DNA from: DATJFQ01 sp035495555
GTDB lineage: Bacteria; Acidobacteriota; Vicinamibacteria; Vicinamibacterales; 2-12-FULL-66-21
Length of the DNA: 20,546 bases
Reading direction: 5' to 3'
Assembly (NCBI GenBank): GCA_035495555.1
Contig: DATJFQ010000036.1
Coordinates: 1 to 20,546 of the forward strand
The position numbers were made by a program, and so were the translations under genes. The notes under the pieces were generated by a model. That model made no database searches. It saw only the letters and a list, made by a program, of their open reading frames with translations, and was not told the DNA's origin. Below are positions 6,792 to 14,830 of the stretch, piece by piece. The stretch's first letter is position 1, and every line of letters begins with the position of its first letter.

Positions 6792-8101
6792 TTGCCGTGG
6801 ACGACGAACGCCGGTACTTGTCCGCCTCCCGACGTCACATTCGCGAGCCCCGTCGAACTGAGGCGCGTCAGATATCCCGCAACCTTTCCCCGGAACACGT
6901 ACGGCGCAAAGTCGACGAGCATATCGCGTTCGACGATCCCCTCGTCGGTGCAGACCGGAAACGTCTCACGCCGGACCTCGATCCGCTCCTGTGCGATCCA
7001 CGCGCCGGGCCGGTCAGCGATCGCGCGCTCGATGGCTGCGTCCCATGCTCCGGGCGACGCTTCCCAGCCGAGGGTCACACCCGAGCCGCCGTACTCGTCG
7101 TTCGGCTTCAGCACGAGCCGTTCGCGCCCGTCGCGCAGCCGTTCGGTGATGGCGCCGTCGCGCACGACGCGCGTCCACGGCACGTGTCGCCTGATCGCCG
7201 TGCGCTCTTCGGCGGAGAACAACTGCTTGAACCGATCGTCGGTGAGAATCGCGAAAAAGGCTTTCTTGTGCGGGATCTTGCAGCGGAGCGTGTTGGCGAC
7301 GCAGACCGCGCGTGCGCGATACGCGTCGACGAGCGCGCGGCATTCCGCAGGCCGCGCCACGATGTCGTTGATCAGGACGCGCCGGTAGACCAGGTCGATC
7401 CGCTCGGCGCCCGCCCGGAGGACCGTGCCGTCGTACGAGAGATCGCGCGGGTCGGCGATGATCGTCGGGACGCCCACGGAGGAGAACGCGTCGCGCAGCA
7501 GTTCGAACTCGCTCCACGTCGGCACTTCACGCCAGTCGACGATGGCCATCCGCGGCGGCCGCTCGGTGCCGCCCCAGTCGCGATAGCTTTCGAGCAGCGC
7601 GTCGAGCAGCAGGCGGATCGGCGTGAAGTATCGGACCGCGAACTGCTGCCGGAACTCGTGCATCAGCGGCTCATCGTCGAAGAGTTCCGACAGGCGCTGT
7701 GTGTAGCCCGCGCCCGCGGGCGACTCGGCGTTGTATTCCGCGAACTGCAGCGACTCGGGCAGCAGGAAGGCGTCGGCTCGCGCCGCGGTGCTGGCGACGC
7801 CGTATCCCGGATCGATTGCCGCCAGCGATATCTCGGCGTCCGAGAGTCCAAGCTCCGCCAGCAGCGCGGCATCGCCGATGGCCGCCGCCGCGACGCGTTC
7901 GCCCAGCGCATACAGGAGCGATGCGGATCGCGCGACCCGCTCCTCCTCCTCGGGGGAGAAGAAAAAGGGACGCAGAAACGGACAGAGCAGCCGTCCGCCA
8001 AAGGTCAGGCGCCGTTCGCGCATACGTTCCGCGAGCGGCGCGCACAGCGGCGCACCTTCGGACCGCCGCACGATCGTCATCCAGTGAGCGGCTGCGTTCA
8101 T
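6788..8101 (-). CDS. Circularly permuted ATP-grasp protein
   Basis: A 437-aa protein resembling circularly permuted ATP-grasp/glutathionylspermidine-synthetase-like families. An early AEYNAESPAG (residues 121-130) resembles the displaced metal/nucleotide-binding strand with acidic and Asn residues. LKPNDEYGGSG (331-341) is the Lys-Pro plus glycine-rich ATP loop. The C-terminus has the Arg-x-Ser...Asn-Val...GGG block (~413-428) typical of these proteins. It probably joins a carboxylate to an amine through an acyl-phosphate in the cytoplasm. It follows the second ATP-grasp gene by 18 bp and overlaps the aminopeptidase gene by 4 nt. The ATG at 8101 lacks a good Shine-Dalgarno site; Met8 is an alternative. 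Product unknown. Confidence 0.75.
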   Translation of the reverse strand: MNAAAHWMTIVRRSEGAPLCAPLAERMRERRLTFGGRLLCPFLRPFFFSPEEEERVARSASLLYALGERVAAAAIGDAALLAELGLSDAEISLAAIDPGYGVASTAARADAFLLPESLQFAEYNAESPAGAGYTQRLSELFDDEPLMHEFRQQFAVRYFTPIRLLLDALLESYRDWGGTERPPRMAIVDWREVPTWSEFELLRDAFSSVGVPTIIADPRDLSYDGTVLRAGAERIDLVYRRVLINDIVARPAECRALVDAYRARAVCVANTLRCKIPHKKAFFAILTDDRFKQLFSAEERTAIRRHVPWTRVVRDGAITERLRDGRERLVLKPNDEYGGSGVTLGWEASPGAWDAAIERAIADRPGAWIAQERIEVRRETFPVCTDEGIVERDMLVDFAPYVFRGKVAGYLTRLSSTGLANVTSGGGQVPAFVVHGK

Positions 8102-8119
8102 GTCGTGCCGGAGGTGCAG

Positions 8120-9085
8120 CTATACCGGTTCGACGGGCGATGAGCTGCCGCTCGAATCGAGGCCCGCCAGCTCCGCCCAGCGCGGCCACGTCTGACGCAC
8201 GTCGCCGTTCAGCGCCCGGTCGATGACGAGCTTCGACATGCGGTCGATCACGACGTCGAAGTAGTGGGTTGTGATGCGGTCGCGCTCGAAATCCGGCGCG
8301 GGGTTCAGGAAGTCGATGGCATAGGGCACGTCCTCGCGGACCGCGAACTCGATCGTGTTCATCTCGTATCCGAGCGCCGTGTTCAGCGTCTGCGCGTCCG
8401 CCACCACGCGCGCGCCGAGGTCCGCGCTCAGGAACTCGTGCTGCACGAGGTAGCGCCGCTCGCGCGGGTCGTACGCGACCGGGACGATGTCCGTCTTGCC
8501 GAAGGTGAAACAGCGGACGTACTGATCGAAGTCGATGAACTCCTGCAGCGTCATGCAGTACGGGCCCGTGCCGTCGTAGGCGGCGAGCAGCTCCTCTTTG
8601 TTGTGGACCTTGTAGACGTGTTTCCAGCCGCCGCCCGAGTAAGGTTTCAGGATGGCCGGCCGTCCGACGTAATCGAGCAGCGCATCCCAGTCGAGCGGAT
8701 GTCCGAGATTGTGCAGCGATTCGGCCGTGAGGTCGATGTCCGCCGGATACGACTTCTGCGGCAGCACGACCGTCTTCGGCACCGCGACGCCGAGCCGTGC
8801 CGCCACGGAGTAGTTGAAGAACTTGTCGTCGGCCGTCCACCAGAACGGGTTGTTGATGACGTACGTGCCCTGCAGCACGGCGTGCTTGAGCGTCGCGCGG
8901 TAGTACTCGACCTCATGGGAAATCCGATCGACGATGACGCGGTACCCGGATGGCTCCCCCATGCGCGTCCCGTACAGTTTCACGAAATCAGCGGTGATGC
9001 CGTGCGGGGCGCCAAGCTGATTCACGCGGCTGAGGAATGCGGGGGGGAACGAGTATTCGCGTCCGCACAGCAGGCCGATTTTCAC
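8120..9085 (-). CDS. ATP-grasp (RimK/D-Ala-D-Ala ligase-like) amide ligase
   Basis: Chosen start is GTG at 9085 because GGGAG lies 7 nt upstream. The frame extends to an ATG at 9157, but that codon lacks a ribosome site and adds a Ser/Gly/Arg-rich, non-conserved-looking tail. The resulting 321-aa protein begins with a Rossmann-like strand (VKIGLLCG). It then has ILKPYSGGGW (residues 145-154, ATP loop), LQEFID (180-185, hinge) and a C-terminal IEF...YAIDFLNPAPD (245-265), which supplies Mg-binding Glu246, Asp258 and Asn261. Such enzymes couple ATP hydrolysis to peptide or amide bond formation. It lies between the carboxylate-amine ligase and the permuted ATP-grasp gene on the same strand. Confidence 0.8.
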   Translation of the reverse strand: MKIGLLCGREYSFPPAFLSRVNQLGAPHGITADFVKLYGTRMGEPSGYRVIVDRISHEVEYYRATLKHAVLQGTYVINNPFWWTADDKFFNYSVAARLGVAVPKTVVLPQKSYPADIDLTAESLHNLGHPLDWDALLDYVGRPAILKPYSGGGWKHVYKVHNKEELLAAYDGTGPYCMTLQEFIDFDQYVRCFTFGKTDIVPVAYDPRERRYLVQHEFLSADLGARVVADAQTLNTALGYEMNTIEFAVREDVPYAIDFLNPAPDFERDRITTHYFDVVIDRMSKLVIDRALNGDVRQTWPRWAELAGLDSSGSSSPVEPV

Positions 9086-9091
9086 CGATGA

Positions 9092-9097
9092 TCTCCC
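9092..9097 (-). promoter_or_regulatory. Ribosome binding site deciding the ATP-grasp start
   Basis: The minus strand reads GGGAGA with its GGGAG 7 nt before the GTG at 9085. This favours GTG over the upstream ATG at 9157, which has no purine-rich site before it. Confidence 0.65.
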
Positions 9098-9171
9098 GGC
9101 GCCCCGTGAAGGGCCGCCCTGCGCGATCTGTTTGCCGCTTGCCGTCGATTGACGCATTCAATGGGGAACCG

Positions 9172-10275
9172 CTAGCCGATGCTGGCTCGAGTTTCCTCGA
9201 CAAGCCACCGTACGACATCGCGGAGATCTCCCGTCCGGCGATACACGGCGAGCTGCTTGTCTGCGCTCGTTCCTTCTTCGATAATCGTGCGCACGTACTC
9301 GATCGCCGGCCGGCTCCCCAAATCATCGACGACGTCGTCCAGGAAGTCGAGCAGTTCGAGCGAGAGGGCCCGCATCGGGACCTCCTGCCGCTTCCCGAAG
9401 TCGATCAGGTTGCCGTCGATCCCGTAGCGCGCGGCGCGCCACTTGTTCTCTTCGACGAGGGCGCGCGAGTAGATGCGAAACCCGAGATTGCTCCGCCGAA
9501 GCCGATACAGCTTCACGACGATGGCCTGGCACAGCGCAGCCAGACAGACCGTCACCCGCGGCGACGTCGGGACGTCGCAGACGCGGAACTCCAGTGTGCC
9601 GAAGTGCGGATGCGGCCGGACATCCCACCAGATCTTCTTGCCGGAATCGATGCAGTGCAGCTCGACGAGCGTGTCGAGGTATTCCTCGTACTCGCTCCAG
9701 GAATTGAACTGGTCGGGGATTCCGGTTCGCGGAAACCGTCGGAAGACGGTCGTGCGGAACGACTTCAACCCGGTGTCGCGCCCCTGCCAGAACGGCGAGC
9801 TGGTGGACAAGGCGAGCAGGTGCGGCAGGAAATACCGCACTTCGTTCAAGAGCTCGATCATGCTCGCGTGATCGGGCACGGCGACGTGCACGTGCAGCCC
9901 GAAAATCAGCAGCGATCGCGCGAGCTGCTGCAGCTCTTCGACAATGTTCTCGTACCGCTCGCCGGGGGAGATGACCTGATCGATCCAGCGTGAAAACGGG
10001 TGCGTGCCGGCCGCGGCAATCCGCAGCCCGACGCTTTCGGCGGCGTCGGCGAGTTCGCGGCGGATCCGGCAGACCTCGTCGTCGAGCTCGCCGACATCGG
10101 CGCAGATGCGCGTGCCGACCTCGACAATGGACTGATGGAGTTCGCGCTTGATCTGGTCCCCGAGGGCGGGAGCGCTCGCCGTCAGAAGCTCAGAGACGTG
10201 CGACCGGAGCTCCCAGGTGTCGGGGTCGACGATCTGAAACTCCTCCTCGACCCCCACGGTGAACGCGTGCGACAT
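9172..10275 (-). CDS. Carboxylate-amine ligase, YbdK/GCS2 family
   Basis: A 367-aa protein with the full signature of the GCS2-type, YbdK-like family: GVEEEFQ (residues 8-14), GLHVHV (126-131), TVFRRFPRTGIP (176-187), the block at 216-234 with Trp-Trp-Asp-Val-Arg and Leu-Glu-Phe-Arg, and EENKWRAARYG near residue 280. Length matches the family's usual ~370 aa. Members form gamma-glutamyl-type amides with weak glutamate-cysteine ligase activity in some cases; the in-vivo substrate is generally unknown. It starts at ATG 10275, lacks an obvious Shine-Dalgarno site, and is preceded by heptamer array D. It is the first gene of the putative amide-ligase series ending at 5718. Confidence 0.9.
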   Translation of the reverse strand: MSHAFTVGVEEEFQIVDPDTWELRSHVSELLTASAPALGDQIKRELHQSIVEVGTRICADVGELDDEVCRIRRELADAAESVGLRIAAAGTHPFSRWIDQVISPGERYENIVEELQQLARSLLIFGLHVHVAVPDHASMIELLNEVRYFLPHLLALSTSSPFWQGRDTGLKSFRTTVFRRFPRTGIPDQFNSWSEYEEYLDTLVELHCIDSGKKIWWDVRPHPHFGTLEFRVCDVPTSPRVTVCLAALCQAIVVKLYRLRRSNLGFRIYSRALVEENKWRAARYGIDGNLIDFGKRQEVPMRALSLELLDFLDDVVDDLGSRPAIEYVRTIIEEGTSADKQLAVYRRTGDLRDVVRWLVEETRASIG

Positions 10276-10299
10276 GCGACAGAAAGCATATCGCAGGCT

Positions 10300-10348
10300 T
10301 CAGTGGCCAGTGACCAGTGACCAGTTGCCAGTTCCCAGTCGCCAGTCG
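10300..10348. repeat. Heptanucleotide array D (CCAGTNN, 7 units)
   Basis: Seven contiguous 7-bp units run tcagtgg, ccagtga, ccagtga, ccagttg, ccagttc, ccagtcg, ccagtcg. They lie between pckG and the carboxylate-amine ligase gene, 24 bp upstream of the latter's start. The core is shared with the second half of array C about 3.5 kb away. Confidence 0.9.
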
Positions 10349-10365
10349 CCCGGCGGAAGCCGGGC
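10348..10365 (-). terminator. Perfect hairpin just after pckG
   Basis: A 7-bp perfect stem, GCCCGGC/GCCGGGC, encloses a 4-nt loop (TTCC on the minus strand, GGAA on the plus strand). It lies 1 bp after the pckG stop and abuts heptamer array D. No U-tract follows, so it would not be a classical intrinsic terminator; RNA 3'-end stabilisation is equally possible. Confidence 0.5.
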
Positions 10366-10366
10366 C

Positions 10367-12175
10367 TCACATGCCCGAATCGCGTCCTTCCAACTCTTCG
10401 GGGGTGATCGCCGTGTGGATGCGGCGTGCGAGCTCGTCGTGCTCCTGTCGCAGCGCGGCGGGGAAGTGCGAGCCGAACATGTGGATGAGATCCTCCTGGC
10501 CGGCGACGGCCTCGACCCACTCCGCCGGGTCCACCTTCAGCAGCGCGGCCATCTGCTGGTCGGTCATCGAGAGCCCCTTGCGATCAATCGCATGCAGCGT
10601 CGGCAGGTGGCCGATGGCGCTGTCGGTGAACTCGCCGCGCCCGGCGCAGCGTTCCAGGATCCACTGCAGCACGCGCAGGTTGTCGCCGAAACCCGGCCAC
10701 AGGAACTTCCCATCGTCGCCGGTACGGAACCAGTTCACACGGAAGATCTTCGGCGGCCGCGTGAGCGTGCTGCCGACGTCGAGCCAGTGCTGGAAGTAGT
10801 CGCCCATGTTGTAGCCGCAGAACGGCCACATCGCCATCGGGTCGCGGCGAAGCACGCCGACTTTGCCGGTAGCCGCGGCCGTCGTTTCCGAGGACAGCGT
10901 GGCGCCGAGGAACGTGCCGTGCTGCCAGTTGCGCGCTTCGTAGACGAGCGGCACCCGCCGCTGCCGCCGCGCGCCAAAGAGGATCGCTTCGATCGGCACG
11001 CCGCTCGGATTGTCGAATTCCGGCGAGAGGGTGGCGCAGTTGGTGGCGGGCGCCGTGAAGCGGCTGTTCGGATGCGCGGCCTTTTCAGCAGACGATGGGG
11101 TCCAGGGACGCCCCTGCCAGTCGAGCGCTTCTGCCGGCGCCGGATCGTCGTGTCCTTCCCACCACGGCGTGCCGTCCGGGCGCAGGGCGACATTCGTGAA
11201 CAGCGTGTCGTGCTGAATCATGTCGAAGGCCGTGGGGTTCGTCTTCCGGCTCGTGCCGGGTACCACGCCGAAGAAGCCGGCTTCCGGGTTGACCGCATAC
11301 AGGCGTCCGTCGGGCGCGGGCCGCAGCCACGCAATGTCGTCGCCGACGGTCGTGGCTTTCCATCCGGGCATTGACGCGGGCGGCACGAGCATCGCGAGAT
11401 TCGTCTTGCCGCAGGCCGATGGAAACGCGCCGCAGACGTAGTGGATCTTGTTCTGCGGATCCTGAAGACCGAGGATCAACATGTGCTCCGCCAGCCACCC
11501 TTCCTTGCGCGCGAGCCAGCTCGCCAGCCGGAGCGCCATGCACTTCTTTCCGAGCAAGGCGTTGCCGCCGTAGCCGGACCCGATCGACCAGACGGTGTTC
11601 TCCTCGGGGAAGTGCATGATGAAGCGCCGATCGGGGCTCAGGTCGCCGAGCGAGTGCAGGCACCGCGTGAAGTCGTCGGATCCCCCGAGGTGTTCGAGCG
11701 CCACGCGGCCGACGCGCGTCATGATCCGCATGCTCAGCACCACGTAGCGGCTGTCAGTGATCTCGACGCCGACCTTTGAGAACTCGGAGCCCGACGGCCC
11801 CATCAGGAACGGCACGACGAACATCGTGCGTCCCCGCATCGCGCCGTCGAAGAGCGGCGTGAGCTTCGCTTTCGCCGCTGCCGGGGCCATCCAGTTGTTG
11901 TTCGGGCCGGAATCGTCCTGGTTGTTGGTGCAGACGTAGGTCAGATGTTCCGTGCGGGCGACGTCGTGCGGCGCGCTGCGGTGCAGGTAACAGCGCGGCA
12001 TCCGCGTCTGATTCAATTCGATGAGTTCGCCGGTGGCCAGACACTCCTTGACGATCTGCTCCCGTTCGCCCTCAGAACCATCGCAGATGAGGACGCGGTC
12101 AGGTTTGGTGAGCGCCGCAACCTCGTCTACCCATTTCAGAATGCCTGCATGCGTAACAGTGCCCTTATCGGTCAT
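10367..12175 (-). CDS. pckG: Phosphoenolpyruvate carboxykinase (GTP)
   Basis: A 602-aa cytosolic enzyme that converts oxaloacetate plus GTP to PEP, CO2 and GDP, an entry step of gluconeogenesis. GTP-type hallmarks are the P-loop FPSACGKTN (residues 251-259, reactive Cys255, Lys257), VGDDIAWL with metal-binding Asp279/Asp280, NNNWMAP (92-98), and RRDPMAMWPFCGYNMGDY near residue 440, which forms the guanine/PEP site. Length is typical of the family. The ATG at 12175 is chosen as the first Met before TDKGTVTHAGILKWV; the Shine-Dalgarno site is weak. The gene is followed by a strong hairpin and heptamer array D, so co-transcription with the ligase genes is uncertain. Confidence 0.96.
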   Translation of the reverse strand: MTDKGTVTHAGILKWVDEVAALTKPDRVLICDGSEGEREQIVKECLATGELIELNQTRMPRCYLHRSAPHDVARTEHLTYVCTNNQDDSGPNNNWMAPAAAKAKLTPLFDGAMRGRTMFVVPFLMGPSGSEFSKVGVEITDSRYVVLSMRIMTRVGRVALEHLGGSDDFTRCLHSLGDLSPDRRFIMHFPEENTVWSIGSGYGGNALLGKKCMALRLASWLARKEGWLAEHMLILGLQDPQNKIHYVCGAFPSACGKTNLAMLVPPASMPGWKATTVGDDIAWLRPAPDGRLYAVNPEAGFFGVVPGTSRKTNPTAFDMIQHDTLFTNVALRPDGTPWWEGHDDPAPAEALDWQGRPWTPSSAEKAAHPNSRFTAPATNCATLSPEFDNPSGVPIEAILFGARRQRRVPLVYEARNWQHGTFLGATLSSETTAAATGKVGVLRRDPMAMWPFCGYNMGDYFQHWLDVGSTLTRPPKIFRVNWFRTGDDGKFLWPGFGDNLRVLQWILERCAGRGEFTDSAIGHLPTLHAIDRKGLSMTDQQMAALLKVDPAEWVEAVAGQEDLIHMFGSHFPAALRQEHDELARRIHTAITPEELEGRDSGM

Positions 12176-12266
12176 GCAATTATTCTATCCGCTACGATAC
12201 CGATGGCCGTACCGACGCGATGCCCCATTCCGCTGCTGCGGGCGTGTGAACACTCGTGCGGTGCGG
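12176..12266. other. Intergenic region upstream of pckG
   Basis: A 91-bp gap between the MhqD-like gene stop and the pckG start. It contains an AT-rich patch next to the pckG ATG (minus strand ATAGAATAATTGC), which would suit transcript initiation or an accessible ribosome site. No clear -35/-10 pair, repeat or hairpin was identified. Confidence 0.4.
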
Positions 12267-12917
12267 CTACTGCCCGCGATCGGGTGAGATCGTGGAGAGC
12301 CAGGCGCGCGCGGCCGAGAGGTCTGCCTGCGTCAGCTGATGCCCGCCTGGTTGCCACTCGACAGCGACGATCGCGCCCGCGCTCCTGAGCAGCGCGGCCA
12401 GCCGCTCGGTCTCTGCGGGCGAGACGAGCGGATCTGACCGCCCGTTCGAAATCAGCACGCGGGTTCCACTCAGCGCCGGGAGCGGCTCGGGCACCAGAGG
12501 GACCTGTCCGCGGATCAGGATTGCACCGGCCAGCGTCCCCGGATGGAGCAGCATCACCGCTGACGCGATGTTGGCTCCGTTCGAGAACCCGATCGCGATC
12601 ACCGCCTGTGGATCGAAGGCGTGGCGCGCTGCCGCAGACTCGACAAAGCGCGCGAGGTCGCCGGCGCGGCGGCGAAGATCGTCTTCGTCGAACACGCCTT
12701 CCGAGAGCCGCCGGAAGAACCGCGGCATGCCGTTCTCGATCACCTGGCCGCGCGGGCTCAGGACGTTTGCCTCCGGCAGCAGCATGTCGGCGAGCGGCAG
12801 GAGGTCGCGCTCGTCACCGCCTGTCCCGTGCAGCAGCAGCACCGTTGTCGCAATCGTGCCCCGCCTGAACACGTGCAGGAAGTCTCCTTCGGCCACCGGC
12901 GTGTTCGTTCCGTTCAC
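12267..12917 (-). CDS. MhqD-like phospholipase/carboxylesterase family hydrolase
   Basis: A 216-aa alpha/beta hydrolase. It has LLLHGTGGDERDLLPLA (residues 27-43), the nucleophile motif GFSNG with Ser112, SNGRSDPLV with Asp162, and the C-terminal GGHQL with His193, a complete catalytic triad for the phospholipase/carboxylesterase family. The frame runs open far upstream, but GTG at 12917 is the start: AGGAGG lies exactly 7 nt before it, and its GTGA overlaps the stop of the dioxygenase gene. The longer version would begin with an Arg-rich out-of-frame shadow of that gene. Pairing with an MhqO-like gene matches the mhqO/mhqD arrangement known from quinone-responsive Bacillus loci; the substrate here is inferred. 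Confidence 0.87.
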   Translation of the reverse strand: MNGTNTPVAEGDFLHVFRRGTIATTVLLLHGTGGDERDLLPLADMLLPEANVLSPRGQVIENGMPRFFRRLSEGVFDEDDLRRRAGDLARFVESAAARHAFDPQAVIAIGFSNGANIASAVMLLHPGTLAGAILIRGQVPLVPEPLPALSGTRVLISNGRSDPLVSPAETERLAALLRSAGAIVAVEWQPGGHQLTQADLSAARAWLSTISPDRGQ

Positions 12918-13873
12918 TTCGAAACCTCCTGCGGCGATGGCGCGTGCAGCGGCGGCAGGACGGCCTCGATTCGGGCGCGGGACGGTTCGTACCAGGGCGG
13001 CAGCACCAGCGATTCGCCAAGATGCTCCGGGTTCTCGTCGACGGCGAACCCGGGGCCTTCCGTCGCCAGCTCGAACAGCACGCCGCCCGGCTCCTTGAAG
13101 TAGACGGACTTGAACCAGAAGCGATCGATCACCTCGGTGGCCCGGCCGCCCGCGGCTTCGACCTGCGCGCGCACGCGCAACTGGTGCTCGTCGTCTTCGA
13201 CGGCCCACGCCAGGTGATGCACGGACCCGACCCCCCACGCGCCCCGCCGCGCGTCCGGCGCCGCGCGCACGTCCACAATCCCGGGGTGATCGTGGAACCC
13301 GTACCGCGTGAGGCCGTTGTCGGTCCCGATCCGCTCGAACCCGAGCGCCGTCGTCATGAATTCTTCGGTGCCGGCAGGATCCCGTTCCCAGACCTGCGCG
13401 CCATACAGACCGCGGATCTGATGCGTCTGCTCGACAGGGCTCTCATCCCATGGAGTGAACGGCCGCGAGACGTTGCGCCCGCTCTCGACGAGCGCGAGGC
13501 GCATGCCGTGCACGTCGGTTGCCGGCAGGACCGTGTCGCCGAAGCGCGATTCGATCGAGCCGGTCGCGACGCCGTAATGTTTGAGCCGATCTCTCCACCA
13601 TGCAAGGGTGCCGGCCGGCACTTCGAGCGCGACCTCTACGGCAAGTCCGTGGCCGATTCGCGGCGGCGCCATCTGCGCCCAGGGGAAAAACGTCAGGTCG
13701 GTCCCGGGGTGTCCTTCGGCGTCCGCGTAGAAGAGGTGGTAGGTTCCGGGATCGTCCTGGTTGATGCTCTTTTTCACCAGCCGCATGCCGAGAACTCCCG
13801 CATAGAAGTCGAGGTTCTCCTGCGCGGGTCCTGCGATGGCGGTGATGTGATGTACGCCGCGGACCGGTTCCAT
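12914..13873 (-). CDS. MhqO-like VOC-family ring-cleaving dioxygenase
   Basis: A 319-aa two-module vicinal-oxygen-chelate protein. Module 1 begins GVHHITAI (residues 6-13, ligand His8 or His9). Module 2 has SVHHLAW (217-223, ligand His219 or His220) and GGVLFELATEGPGF (263-276, ligand Glu268), the 2-His-1-Glu metal site. The C-terminal LPPWYEPSRARIEAVLPPL is typical of MhqO-type proteins. It probably opens hydroquinone-like rings using Fe(II) and O2 in the cytoplasm. The ATG at 13873 is preferred over GTG at 13894 because AAAGGAGA sits just upstream of it. It overlaps the MhqD-like gene by 4 nt and follows a secreted MBL gene by 17 bp. No MarR-type regulator is seen nearby. Confidence 0.88.
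   Translation of the reverse strand: MEPVRGVHHITAIAGPAQENLDFYAGVLGMRLVKKSINQDDPGTYHLFYADAEGHPGTDLTFFPWAQMAPPRIGHGLAVEVALEVPAGTLAWWRDRLKHYGVATGSIESRFGDTVLPATDVHGMRLALVESGRNVSRPFTPWDESPVEQTHQIRGLYGAQVWERDPAGTEEFMTTALGFERIGTDNGLTRYGFHDHPGIVDVRAAPDARRGAWGVGSVHHLAWAVEDDEHQLRVRAQVEAAGGRATEVIDRFWFKSVYFKEPGGVLFELATEGPGFAVDENPEHLGESLVLPPWYEPSRARIEAVLPPLHAPSPQEVSK
12925..12930 (-). promoter_or_regulatory. Perfect Shine-Dalgarno of the MhqD-like gene
   Basis: The minus strand reads AGGAGG 7 nt before the GTG at 12917, inside the last codons of the dioxygenase gene. It settles a start that would otherwise be placed over 300 bp upstream. Confidence 0.85.
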
Positions 13874-13878
13874 GGGGC

Positions 13879-13886
13879 TCTCCTTT
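13879..13886 (-). promoter_or_regulatory. Shine-Dalgarno of the MhqO-like gene
   Basis: The minus strand reads AAAGGAGA with its GGAG 6 nt before the ATG at 13873. It selects this ATG over an in-frame GTG 21 bp upstream. Confidence 0.8.
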
Positions 13887-13890
13887 GCGT

Positions 13891-14817
13891 TCACAACTCC
13901 ATAAGATCATGCCCCAGTACGATCGAGCCGTCGAAATGCCGGCGTGCCGGCGCGATCCAATCCTCGTCCGGGCCGGGCGGCTCGGTCGGGACCAGATGGG
14001 TGAGCACGAGCATCTTCACGTTCGCAGCGGCCGCGACGCGGCCGGCATCTTCCGCGGTCGTGTGGCTGTTCATGATGTGACGGCGAACGCTCGCCGGCAT
14101 GGTCGGGCTCAGGCGCGATGGCAGCAGCACTTCGTGCACCAGCACGTCGGCGCCGTGCGCCAGGGCGATCAGCCGTTCGCTCGGCCGCGTGTCCCCTGAG
14201 AACACGATGGCGCGATCGGGGGTGTCGAAGCGGTAGGCGAGTGCAATTGGCACGAGCGGATGCTCGACGCGCGCCGCGGTCACGCGCACGAAATCGTCGT
14301 GCATGACGAGGCCCTCGCTCGTGACCTCGTGCGGATGGATCAGGGGAGCCAGAGGCGGCCGGCCTTCGTCGCGCTGCCGTACCTCGATATCCGCGCGATT
14401 CAACCGCAGAAAGAGCTCTGTCATGTCCCGCAGGGGCGGCGGCCCCCACGTATCGACCCGGGTGCGGAGCGCGTCGCCCCACGCGAGCAGCAGCAGGTTG
14501 CCGTAGTCCGCGTCGTGATCGGAATGATGGTGCGTGATGAAGACGTGACGAATGCTCGTCATCGGTACGCCCGCGAGCGCGAGCTGCCGCGCGACGCCGT
14601 TGCCGCAGTCGATCACGTACGTACGATCGCCGATCACGATCGCATTCGCAGGGGCCGCGCGGGAGGGCTTCGGCGTCGGACCGCCGGCCGTGCCGAGAAG
14701 AATGAGGCGCGCGTGCGGCTGCGCGGCGCGCGCCGGTGTCGCGCGCGCGAGGACCAGACCGCTCAGCGCGGTCTGGATGAACGTGCGGCGGGATACGCAG
14801 CGCACCTGCGGATGCAC
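13891..14817 (-). CDS. Tat-exported RNase Z-like MBL-fold hydrolase
   Basis: A 308-aa protein with a twin-arginine leader (Ser9-Arg10-Arg11-Thr-Phe-Ile), a hydrophobic stretch and a probable cleavage after an Ala-Arg-Ala site near residue 31. The body starts LILLGTAGGPTP, the usual first strand of the RNase Z/arylsulfatase-like MBL branch. Metal ligands are H96-x-H98-x-D100-H101, a later His (VEHPLVP), Asp in FSGDTRP and His in LTHLVP. Export argues against a tRNA-processing role; a periplasmic ester or sulfate-ester hydrolase is more likely. The start is GTG at 14817, with only a weak GGCGGT before it. It is first of three tightly spaced genes, before the MhqO- and MhqD-like ones. Confidence 0.83.
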   Translation of the reverse strand: MHPQVRCVSRRTFIQTALSGLVLARATPARAAQPHARLILLGTAGGPTPKPSRAAPANAIVIGDRTYVIDCGNGVARQLALAGVPMTSIRHVFITHHHSDHDADYGNLLLLAWGDALRTRVDTWGPPPLRDMTELFLRLNRADIEVRQRDEGRPPLAPLIHPHEVTSEGLVMHDDFVRVTAARVEHPLVPIALAYRFDTPDRAIVFSGDTRPSERLIALAHGADVLVHEVLLPSRLSPTMPASVRRHIMNSHTTAEDAGRVAAAANVKMLVLTHLVPTEPPGPDEDWIAPARRHFDGSIVLGHDLMEL

Positions 14818-14830
14818 ACCGCCATTATCT

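Noticed and set aside
9086..9157. Longer ATP-grasp start at ATG 9157
   Set aside because: No Shine-Dalgarno site and a low-complexity 24-residue tail, whereas GTG 9085 has GGGAG at 7 nt and begins directly with the first core strand.
10259..11374. 371-aa plus-strand ORF antisense to pckG
   Set aside because: Produced by high G/C third positions of pckG read backwards; Arg/Val/Glu-rich with no recognisable domain.
12918..13238. 323-aa form of the MhqD-like esterase
   Set aside because: The added N-terminus is an Arg/Gly-rich off-frame reading of the dioxygenase gene, and a perfect AGGAGG specifies GTG 12917.
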